A stretch of 8,452 nt of DNA, taken from NCBI GenBank assembly GCA_016744725.1, contig JADGDW010000176.1, forward strand, positions 1 through 8,452. The letters run 5' to 3'. Below the pieces are notes generated by a model. The model made no database searches. It was not told where the DNA came from and saw only the letters and a program-made list of their open reading frames with translations. Shown here piece after piece: positions 1 to 5,095 of the stretch (its first letter is position 1; every line of letters starts with the position of its first letter). Both the position numbers and the translations under genes were made by a program. This DNA comes from Candidatus Albibeggiatoa sp. nov. BB20. Lineage in GTDB: Bacteria; Pseudomonadota; Gammaproteobacteria; Beggiatoales; Beggiatoaceae.

Positions 1-200
1 CATATATATTTATCTTTTCAAGAGGTTTATATTTTAAGATTTTGATATATTTGAATTTTATCTGAATCTAAAATAGATATAAAAGTGTCACATTTTTTGA
101 ATGAATTTGCGGGTATTTGTCGTTTACCACGACTGGATACTATGCAAAATATCAATTTAAAAATGATAAATTACTTAGCAAAAAAGGGAGAATTTTCTAA

Positions 201-704
201 ATGCGTTACTACAAATTTTTACTGGTTTCAGCTTTATTATTTATGGCATCGGGCTGTGCTGAACTAGGACAAAAAGCGGTTGCCTATCCAAGTGTTAGTT
301 TATCTGGCTTACAGCTTTTAAGCTCTGGATATTCTAAACAAAATTATGAAGTGCAACTCAAAATTGATAATCCTAATGCGTTTCCATTACCATTGAGCAA
401 ATTAGATTATGAATTGTTGCTTAATGATACGGTGTTTGCTTCAGGTGTGAATGAAGAGGCAGTCACTATCCCTGCAAATGCTGCGGAAACGATTACATTG
501 CAAGTCACAAGCAATTTTGCAAGCCTTTATGAGCAAGCTCTTTCGCTTGGTAGCAGTATTTTAGGAGGTAATACCAGCCGACAATTTGACTATGGCCTTA
601 AAGGAAATTTATTTTTTGCAGAATGGTTGCCACAAGTACCTTATGACTATTCGGGTAAGGTTGATCTCGGTTTTGGTAGTTTAAAACAGGATTCAAGTCA
701 GTAA
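201..704 (+). CDS. LEA type 2 / WHy-fold family outer-membrane lipoprotein
   Basis: This 167-residue protein has a lipoprotein signal peptide: a basic start (MRYYK), a hydrophobic stretch at about residues 6-16 and the lipobox ASG-C with Cys19. Residue +2 is Ala, not Asp, so sorting to the inner leaflet of the outer membrane is expected. The mature part looks like a single LEA_2/WHy beta-sandwich, with the segment NPNAFPLPLSKLDYEL at about 57-72 typical of bacterial members of this family. Such proteins are small periplasm-facing lipoproteins of poorly known role, sometimes linked to desiccation or stress; no enzymatic function is implied. The ATG at 201 was chosen because it gives a proper signal peptide and has AAAGGGAG ending 10 bases upstream. 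It stands alone, with a gene-poor spacer downstream. The family call is fairly secure; the biological role is unknown. Confidence 0.8.
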   Translation: MRYYKFLLVSALLFMASGCAELGQKAVAYPSVSLSGLQLLSSGYSKQNYEVQLKIDNPNAFPLPLSKLDYELLLNDTVFASGVNEEAVTIPANAAETITLQVTSNFASLYEQALSLGSSILGGNTSRQFDYGLKGNLFFAEWLPQVPYDYSGKVDLGFGSLKQDSSQ

Positions 705-1049
705 AAAGCACCCTTTTTTTGAAATCCAAACGATTATTCATTCTTAATTTGTTTGGGTTTCTCTGAGTCTATTACATCATAACTAGTTGATGGTACTATT
801 AAATTGTAATTTGGACTTGAAATAATTTAGTTTAATAAGTTGTGGATGTGATTTTAAGTCAATCTATGATCTTTTAAATGGCCATAACGTGGTGCATCAC
901 GACCATTAAAAATCAAAGAAAATCTATTTTTCGCCCCGTACTTAAATAGCAATATTTTAAGCAAATGGGAGTCAACAGATGTAGGTCAAATTGTAATAAT
1001 TCAAAATTCAAGAAATGTGAAGTTATTTGTATTTTTATTATTTCAGCAA
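705..1049. other. Gene-poor spacer between convergent genes
   Basis: These 345 bases separate the lipoprotein gene (+) from the 80-residue ORF (-), whose 3' ends face each other. They contain the hairpin at 722-760 and a small nested inverted repeat at 877-907 (AATGG/CCATT around CGTG-GTGCAT-CACG). On the minus strand, 854-985 is an open frame of 43 codons with a non-random-looking tail but no convincing start or ribosome site. It may be a decayed gene end (see findings). No intact gene is visible. Confidence 0.5.
722..760. repeat. Hairpin downstream of the LEA-type lipoprotein gene
   Basis: Arms AAATCCAAAC (722-731) and GTTTGGGTTT (751-760) pair over 10 bases with one G-U wobble and a 19-base loop. 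A run of seven T lies just before the hairpin (714-720), not after it, so it is not a classic intrinsic terminator for the upstream gene. It may still protect the mRNA 3' end or act in termination. Confidence 0.4.
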
Positions 1050-1292
1050 TTACGCATTTTTTTTCATTAACGCTTCAACCAACACAGGTAAAGCTTTATT
1101 TAAATAATTTTTAATATCTTTAACAACAACTTGAGAGGTTTGTGCCATTGCTTCTTGTACGCGCTCATTAATAATTTTCTCAAGCTGCTCATTCAAAGCC
1201 TGAATTTGCCCCTCGCTTAAACCACTTTCTGCTGCTTCATCACCTTTACTCACAATATCCTTGAGCGTTGGTAATTTATCTTTTTTCCCCAT
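1050..1292 (-). CDS. Small conserved-looking hypothetical protein (80 aa)
   Basis: No family with a known function was recognised. The product is 80 residues: a basic start (MGKKDK), then PTLKDIVSKGDEAAESG, followed by about 55 residues likely to be mostly alpha-helical (from roughly residue 25: EGQIQALNEQLEKIINERVQ, then NYLNKALPVLVEAL). The opening 'PTLxDIVxxGD' resembles short uncharacterised proteobacterial proteins that start with a similar phrase; this is recollection, not a search result. There is no signal peptide, membrane segment or cysteine, so a soluble cytoplasmic protein is expected. The ATG at 1292 is preceded by AAGGA with a 9-base gap, good support that the gene is translated. 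It reads away from the cold-shock gene and shares the 450-base spacer with it. Confidence 0.65.
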   Translation of the reverse strand: MGKKDKLPTLKDIVSKGDEAAESGLSEGQIQALNEQLEKIINERVQEAMAQTSQVVVKDIKNYLNKALPVLVEALMKKNA

Positions 1293-1607
1293 CGTGGAAT
1301 ATCCTTATATCGCTTACCAAAATTGTATTTTTATGAGTAAAATACGACTATTGACACGGCCTTTGCTTCAATAATCACACCAATTATTTCCAAAATAAGG
1401 CTAAATTTACTCCCAATAAATTGTAGCTCTTTTATATTCAATAATAATCAAATAAAACTTATCAAACTCTATTTTACTTATCATAGAGTTATCTATTTCG
1501 ATTATCTGCTTGCATTATTTTTGATACTTTAATGAAACCATACAAAATAAGCTTGTTTTTATACCTAAAATCCCGTAAGCTTTGACCTACGTGTTTAAAA
1601 CTTTTTA

Positions 1608-1635
1608 TGGACACTGGTTTAGTTTGGAATCTAGT
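1608..1635 (+). promoter_or_regulatory. Candidate sigma-70 promoter for the Csp gene
   Basis: TGGACA (1608-1613, 5 of 6 matches to the -35 consensus) is followed after 16 bases by TCTAGT (1630-1635, 4 of 6 matches to the -10 consensus). The expected start near 1642 would give a leader of about 100 bases, in keeping with the long leaders of cold-inducible csp genes. A rival -35 (TTGACC, 1582-1587) lies further upstream with a poorer -10. This is pattern matching only. Confidence 0.35.
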
Positions 1636-1644
1636 TTTTTATTG

Positions 1645-1654
1645 TGACGTTACA
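1645..1654 (+). promoter_or_regulatory. Cold-box-like sequence at the predicted mRNA 5' end
   Basis: TGACGTTACA resembles the E. coli cspA cold box (UGACGUACAGA) with one extra T. It lies about 3 bases after the predicted transcription start and about 90 bases before the csp start codon, which matches the usual position of the cold box at the very 5' end of csp mRNAs. The similarity could be chance. TGTGACGTTACA (1643-1654) is also a near-palindrome and so could instead be a protein-binding site. Confidence 0.35.
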
Positions 1655-1706
1655 TCTTTGTATGAAATATTATTAGTTAAGCTAGGGTTTCAATTTTTTG
1701 ATTGAC

Positions 1707-1721
1707 CTCCCCTTGTGGGAG
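1707..1721 (+). promoter_or_regulatory. Leader hairpin holding a ribosome-binding-like GGGAG
   Basis: CTCCC (1707-1711) and GGGAG (1717-1721) form a 5-bp stem with a 5-base loop. GGGAG is itself Shine-Dalgarno-like and lies 9 bases before the in-frame ATG at 1731. CCTC at 1706-1709 could alternatively pair with the GAGG at 1733-1736 that serves the ATG at 1743. This arrangement could tune translation of the cold-shock gene. Confidence 0.35.
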
Positions 1722-1742
1722 TTATGTAGTATGAGGCTTTTT

Positions 1743-1946
1743 ATGAAATTAGGTACCGTTAAATGGTTCAACGAAACCCGTGGCTTTGGTTTCATTTCTC
1801 CACAGGATGGCGATAAAGATGTATTTGTGCATTTCTCCAGCATCCAAAAAGAAGGTTTTAAAACCTTGAATGAAGGGCAAACCGTTGAATATGATGTACG
1901 CATGGGACCAAAAGGGCCTCAAGCGACAGTTTGTATACCTCTTTAA
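1743..1946 (+). CDS. CspA-family cold-shock protein (single-stranded nucleic-acid binding)
   Basis: This is a complete 67-residue cold-shock domain, the normal family length. It forms a five-stranded OB-fold barrel that binds single-stranded RNA or DNA and acts as an RNA chaperone and transcription antiterminator. Both nucleic-acid-binding motifs are present: GTVKWFNETRGFGFI (RNP1, residues 4-18, with Arg where many homologues have Lys) and DVFVHFSSI (RNP2, about 26-34), followed by GPKGPQA near the C-terminus. The ATG at 1743 gives the canonical MKLGTVKWF start and has GAGG 6 bases upstream. An in-frame ATG at 1731 with GGGAG 9 bases upstream would add only MRLF and cannot be excluded. It is monocistronic, with a long leader and a strong terminator. 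Cold regulation is suggested by the leader, not shown. Which csp paralogue it is cannot be told. Confidence 0.93.
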   Translation: MKLGTVKWFNETRGFGFISPQDGDKDVFVHFSSIQKEGFKTLNEGQTVEYDVRMGPKGPQATVCIPL

Positions 1947-1973
1947 ACTATTAAAATAGTTTAAAAAATTTAG

Positions 1974-2004
1974 CCCGTAAGCCCATTGGTTAACGGGTTT
2001 TTTT
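1974..2004 (+). terminator. Intrinsic terminator after the Csp gene
   Basis: CCCGT (1974-1978) pairs with ACGGG (1993-1997), with further partial pairing inside (AAGCC with GGTT), and is followed directly by seven T (1998-2004). A second, AT-only palindrome overlapping the stop codon (TAAACTAT/ATAGTTTA, 1944-1963) precedes it. This separates csp transcription from rsmH, which begins 38 bases later. Confidence 0.85.
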
Positions 2005-2042
2005 ATGTCTTCTTTTAATTCAAAAATTAATCAAAAAAGCCT

Positions 2043-2969
2043 GTGTATACTCATCAAGCCGTTTTACTACAAGAAGCTGTTACCTGTTTAAATATTCAAC
2101 CAGAAGGCATTTATGTTGATGGTACATTTGGACGTGGTGGCCATAGCCGTGCAATCTTATCTCAACTCAGCGAACAAGGCCGTTTAATTGGACTGGATCA
2201 AGACCCAGAAGCGGTTGCCGCTGGCCATGCTTTAGCTGAACAAGACCCTCGATTTCAAATACTTCATTCTGATTTTGCCTCGGTGGCTCAAGTGATTGCT
2301 GGGCTGAATTTGTCGGGAAAAATTAATGGTTTTCTACTCGATTTAGGTGTGTCTTCTCCACAATTAGATGATCCTGAGCGTGGATTTAGTTTTATGCGTG
2401 ATGGTGCTTTAGATATGCGTATGAATCCAACTCAAGGTCAAAGTTTAACTCAATGGTTAAAATATGCTAAAGAACGAGAAATTGTCGATATTATCAAACG
2501 CTATGGTGAAGAACGTCATGCAAAACGGATTACTCGCGCCATTGTAACTGAAAGAGATGTAAAACCGATTGAAACCACGGCTCATCTTGCTGATATTGTG
2601 GCAAAAGCACATCCTGCTTGGGAAATTGGTAAGCATCCTGCCACTAAAACATTTCAAGCCTTACGCATTTTTATTAATCAGGAATTAGAGCAGATTGAAA
2701 CTGTTCTGCCGCAAAGTTTGGAGATACTTGCTCCTCAAGGCCGTTTGGCAGTGATTAGTTTCCACTCGCTAGAAGATCGGTTAGTTAAGCGCTTTATTCG
2801 AGAAGAGGCTAAAGGGGATGACTTTCCAGCACATTTACCTGTGACTGTCGATATGTTAAATCCTAAATTAAAACCGCTTGGCAAAGCTATTTACCCTTCT
2901 GAAACCGAAATGCAACATAATCCGCGTGCCAGAAGTGCGGTATTAAGAGCGGCTGAACGTTTGAGTTAA
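2043..2969 (+). CDS. rsmH: 16S rRNA (cytosine(1402)-N4)-methyltransferase RsmH
   Basis: The 308-residue product methylates N4 of C1402 in the decoding centre of 16S rRNA using S-adenosylmethionine. The length is normal for the family. The Rossmann-like SAM site is clear: YVDGTFGRGGHS (24-35), LIGLDQDPEA (48-57) and LLDLGVSSPQLDDPERGFSF (98-117). The family hallmarks DMRMNP (124-129), YGEERHAKRI (154-163), KTFQALRIFIN (202-212) and VISFHSLEDRLVK (237-249) are all intact, as is the C-terminal NPRARSAVLRAAER. Translation must begin at the GTG at 2043: an in-frame stop lies at 2028-2030 and no other start codon falls between, although no clear Shine-Dalgarno precedes it. In most bacteria rsmH follows mraZ and precedes ftsL/ftsI in the dcw cluster; here it lies between a cold-shock gene and lptE, so it has been detached from that cluster. 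Confidence 0.97.
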   Translation: MYTHQAVLLQEAVTCLNIQPEGIYVDGTFGRGGHSRAILSQLSEQGRLIGLDQDPEAVAAGHALAEQDPRFQILHSDFASVAQVIAGLNLSGKINGFLLDLGVSSPQLDDPERGFSFMRDGALDMRMNPTQGQSLTQWLKYAKEREIVDIIKRYGEERHAKRITRAIVTERDVKPIETTAHLADIVAKAHPAWEIGKHPATKTFQALRIFINQELEQIETVLPQSLEILAPQGRLAVISFHSLEDRLVKRFIREEAKGDDFPAHLPVTVDMLNPKLKPLGKAIYPSETEMQHNPRARSAVLRAAERLS

Positions 2970-3000
2970 TTTTGCTGATTATGACAGGATACAATTTGCT

Positions 3001-3549
3001 ATGATAAGGCTTTTCCAATCAACCCATACACTAATAATGATACGAACACTTTTTTTAGGATTTTTACTTGTATTTATAGCGAGTTGTGGCTTTCAGTTAC
3101 GTGGCAACATAAACTATGGTATTAGTAGCGTTTATATACAATCAGAGGCAGCTGACATCGTAGCCAATCAAGTGAAGCAATATTTAACTACCCAACCCAA
3201 TATCACTTTGACGACATCTCCTAAAAATACGGATGTGGTTGTTTTGCTAAGCGAGCAGAAATTAGACCGTCGTGTACTCAGCATTTCTGCTAGTTCTGGC
3301 CGTTTGGAGGAGGTCGAACTGAGTTTTAAGATTAATGTTGAAATGCGTCAATCTGATGACACTATATTATTGGAACAGCAAACTTTAAGTTACATTCGAG
3401 ACTATAGTTACAACGAAAAAGCCGTCTTGGCCATGGGAGCTGAAGAAGAATTATTACGCAAAGAATTATTACAAGAAACCACCTTGCAAATTCTACGCAT
3501 GTTACAAATTGTCAGCAAACAAGTTGAATTAAAATCGAAAAAACCATAA
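3001..3549 (+). CDS. lptE: LPS-assembly lipoprotein LptE
   Basis: LptE is the outer-membrane lipoprotein that plugs the LptD barrel and helps deliver lipopolysaccharide to the cell surface. The sequence shows a lipoprotein signal ending in the lipobox IAS-C followed by CGFQLRG, the classic LptE mature N-terminus, then a mixed alpha/beta domain with RRVLSISASSGRLEEVEL and a helical tail (EEELLRKELLQETTLQILRML) as in the family. It is 182 residues from the ATG at 3001, which has AGGA 11 bases upstream. An internal ATG at 3037 would give a more standard signal peptide (Cys17 rather than Cys29) but has no visible ribosome site. The gene follows rsmH by 31 bases, so co-transcription is likely. Its usual neighbours leuS and holA are absent. 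Sequence conservation in this family is low, but the N-terminus is diagnostic. Confidence 0.9.
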   Translation: MIRLFQSTHTLIMIRTLFLGFLLVFIASCGFQLRGNINYGISSVYIQSEAADIVANQVKQYLTTQPNITLTTSPKNTDVVVLLSEQKLDRRVLSISASSGRLEEVELSFKINVEMRQSDDTILLEQQTLSYIRDYSYNEKAVLAMGAEEELLRKELLQETTLQILRMLQIVSKQVELKSKKP

Positions 3550-3587
3550 AATAAATTGAATTATCTACTTTATATTCAGTCTATTAA

Positions 3588-3626
3588 GAGTGCAATCTAT
3601 TTCGTGATCTAAATCAAGTTGCACTC
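3588..3626. terminator. Inverted repeat between convergent lptE and folD
   Basis: GAGTGCAA (3588-3595) and TTGCACTC (3619-3626) are a perfect 8-bp inverted repeat. Inside it TGAT-CTAA-ATCA (3605-3616) forms a second short stem. Placed 38 bases after the lptE stop and 14 bases after the folD stop, it is likely a shared 3'-end structure for both genes. There is no T-run on either side, so intrinsic termination is uncertain. Confidence 0.5.
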
Positions 3627-3639
3627 CAATATATCAATA

Positions 3640-4494
3640 TTATGCTTTGCTTAAATCAGCCGCTTGTAAAGTATTTTCTAATAAACTCGCCACTGTCATA
3701 GGTCCAACTCCACCCGGTACAGGTGTAATCCAACCCGCTTGTTGTTGTGCTGTCATATATTCAACATCTCCAGCTAATTTGCCAGATTTTAGACGATTAA
3801 TACCCACATCAATCACAATCGCTCCTGCTTTGATCCATTCACCCTTAATCATTTCAGGTTGGCCAACAGCCGCAATCACAATATCCGCATTTTTTATTTT
3901 TTGAATCAAACCTTTAGTTCGACTATGACAAACGGTGATAGTGCAACGTGCTGCAAGCAATTCTAAAGCCATTGGTCGCCCAACAATATTGGATTGTCCA
4001 ACAATAACTGCATCTAATCCCACTAAATCTATACCTGTTTTTTCCAACATGGTCATAACACCTTTTGGTGTACAGGGGCGTAATACAGGCATTCTCAATG
4101 CCAAACGTCCTACATTATAGGGGTGAAAACCATCCACATCTTTTTCGGCTCTAATCTGTTCTATTACTTTTTGTTCATCAATATGACTGGGTAAGGGTAA
4201 TTGCACTAAAATGCCGTCAATCTTATCATCTTGATTTAATTGGTCTAACAAACTTAATAACTCAAGTTCAGAGGTTTCAACTGGCAATTGGTGTTGCTCT
4301 GAAATAATACCCACTTCATGGCAAGCACGATGTTTATTTTTCACATACACTTTTGAGGCAGGGTTTTCCCCCACTAAAATCACTGCTAAACTGGGTGCAC
4401 GTAATCCCTCAGCTAAGCGTATATCTACTTGTTTTTTTATGGTTTGACGTAATTCTTTCGCGATAGCTTTACCGTCTAAAACCTGTGCTGTCAT
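3640..4494 (-). CDS. folD: Bifunctional methylenetetrahydrofolate dehydrogenase / cyclohydrolase FolD
   Basis: This 284-residue cytoplasmic enzyme interconverts 5,10-methylene-THF, 5,10-methenyl-THF (NADP-linked) and 10-formyl-THF, feeding purine and formyl-methionine synthesis. The length matches bacterial FolD. Catalytic residues are in place: Tyr50 and Lys54 in SKVYVKNK, Gln98 in ILVQLPLP and Asp121 in KDVDGFHP. The NADP site is IVGQSNIVGRPM (164-175) and the second family signature PGGVGPMT spans 260-267. The ATG at 4494 has AAGGA (4505-4501) 6 bases upstream. It is transcribed alone towards lptE. A possible promoter reads TTTACA (4556-4551), 19 bases, TAGAAT (4531-4526). Nothing unusual is seen in the protein. 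Confidence 0.97.
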   Translation of the reverse strand: MTAQVLDGKAIAKELRQTIKKQVDIRLAEGLRAPSLAVILVGENPASKVYVKNKHRACHEVGIISEQHQLPVETSELELLSLLDQLNQDDKIDGILVQLPLPSHIDEQKVIEQIRAEKDVDGFHPYNVGRLALRMPVLRPCTPKGVMTMLEKTGIDLVGLDAVIVGQSNIVGRPMALELLAARCTITVCHSRTKGLIQKIKNADIVIAAVGQPEMIKGEWIKAGAIVIDVGINRLKSGKLAGDVEYMTAQQQAGWITPVPGGVGPMTVASLLENTLQAADLSKA

Positions 4495-4525
4495 ATCGAT
4501 TCCTTATTCAAGCAGTTAAAAAAAT

Positions 4526-4556
4526 ATTCTACTGCAAAAATGGATCGTTGTGTAAA
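4526..4556 (-). promoter_or_regulatory. Candidate folD promoter
   Basis: On the minus strand, TTTACA (4556-4551; 5 of 6) and TAGAAT (4531-4526; 5 of 6) are separated by 19 bases, longer than the ideal 17. The predicted start near 4519 would leave a leader of about 25 bases holding the AAGGA ribosome site. The location is sensible, but the spacing weakens it. Confidence 0.3.
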
Positions 4557-4663
4557 TCAATACGCTAAACAACAGGCATTATGCAAGGCAACAGTATTTG
4601 TCCAATAGAAATTTTGCTCTTCAGCACTGTTTTGAATTCTATAGTCAATTTCGTTTTGGGTGT

Positions 4664-4729
4664 TAGGACTGGCAGTCCTGTTATTGTTTAAATATCAATC
4701 AGTTTTAAAATCTAGGACTGCCAGTCCTG
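4664..4729. repeat. Pair of near-identical 17-base palindromic repeats
   Basis: TAGGACTGGCAGTCCTG (4664-4680) and TAGGACTGCCAGTCCTG (4713-4729) differ only at the central base, with starts 49 bases apart. Each core (AGGACTG-N-CAGTCCT) is a palindrome with 7-base arms, so copy two is also the exact reverse complement of copy one over 15 bases. The GC-rich cores stand out in a very AT-rich spacer. Either dispersed palindromic repeat elements or a two-site operator would fit. Confidence 0.85.
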
Positions 4730-4742
4730 TATCACCTTAAAG

Positions 4743-4804
4743 TAAAACGACTATAATAATTAAAAATCCATCAATAGCTATAAATAGTTATTTTGATCGT
4801 TTTA
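4743..4804. repeat. AT-rich nested inverted repeat
   Basis: The outer arms TAAAACG (4743-4749) and CGTTTTA (4798-4804) enclose an inner helix, ATCAATAGCTA (4770-4780) with TAGTTATT-TT-GAT (4785-4797). The inner helix closes a TAAA loop, with one G-U pair and a 2-base bulge. The pairing is extensive but AT-rich, so it could be chance. It begins 13 bases after the second GC palindrome. Confidence 0.35.
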
Positions 4805-5095
4805 TATCTAAAAACAAGCAATTATAAGTGGTATCATCATTGATAAATAACAAGCATGAGATTTATATTGCACCTAATCAACTGAAAAATATCATGTGTT
4901 TCATGGTTTTTGCATTAATGTCTGAAACAATAACCTGATAAATTATCATGTAAAAAACAGCAATAAAAAATATTGATTTTAATCTGTCCGAGGCAACTCA
5001 ATATTAAACGCTGATTTTGAAAGATATTCATCAATGGTAGGCTTTTTTGTTTATTGCTAGAAGGCCATAATTAAAATTCGATATTGCCAATTATT

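Larger units (their letters stand above)
1293..1742. other. Divergent spacer and long leader of the cold-shock gene
   Basis: This AT-rich region of about 450 bases lies between the 80-residue gene (-) and the Csp gene (+), so it must carry promoters for both. Visible elements are an inverted repeat AACTCTA/TAGAGTT at 1465-1490, a candidate sigma-70 promoter at 1608-1635, a cold-box-like sequence at 1645-1654 and a small hairpin at 1707-1721. No additional gene is evident on either strand. Confidence 0.5.
4495..5095. other. 600-base divergent spacer between folD and the J-like/PH gene
   Basis: The spacer carries the promoters of two divergent genes but is much longer than that needs. It contains a possible folD promoter (4526-4556), a pair of 17-base palindromes (4664-4729) and an AT-rich nested inverted repeat (4743-4804). 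From about 4805 to 5095 nothing firm is seen: only very short ORFs with no ribosome sites, no tRNA-like fold and no T-tailed hairpin. Confidence 0.5.

Noticed and set aside
119..133. GTCGT-TTACC-ACGAC inverted repeat upstream of the lipoprotein gene
   Set aside because: Only 5-base arms, with no convincing -35/-10 pair around it; too weak to call an operator.
85..267. 60-codon open frame overlapping the start of the lipoprotein gene
   Set aside because: It begins with GTG without a ribosome site and overlaps the well-supported lipoprotein signal peptide in another frame; the protein has no recognisable pattern.
1465..1490. AACTCTA/TAGAGTT inverted repeat as a terminator
   Set aside because: It is AT-rich, has no T-run after it on either strand and ends no gene there; noted only as part of the spacer.
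1698..1742. Extended TTG start giving an 82-residue Csp
   Set aside because: The extra 15 residues are encoded by the leader hairpin and ribosome-site region and are absent from the family; ATG 1743 (or 1731) fits better.
1682..1903. Open frame antisense to the Csp gene
   Set aside because: It lies almost wholly opposite the conserved cold-shock domain, whose codon structure explains it.
1981..2042. mraZ or other dcw genes upstream of rsmH
   Set aside because: Only a terminator and a short AT-rich gap separate the Csp gene from rsmH; no coding space for mraZ.
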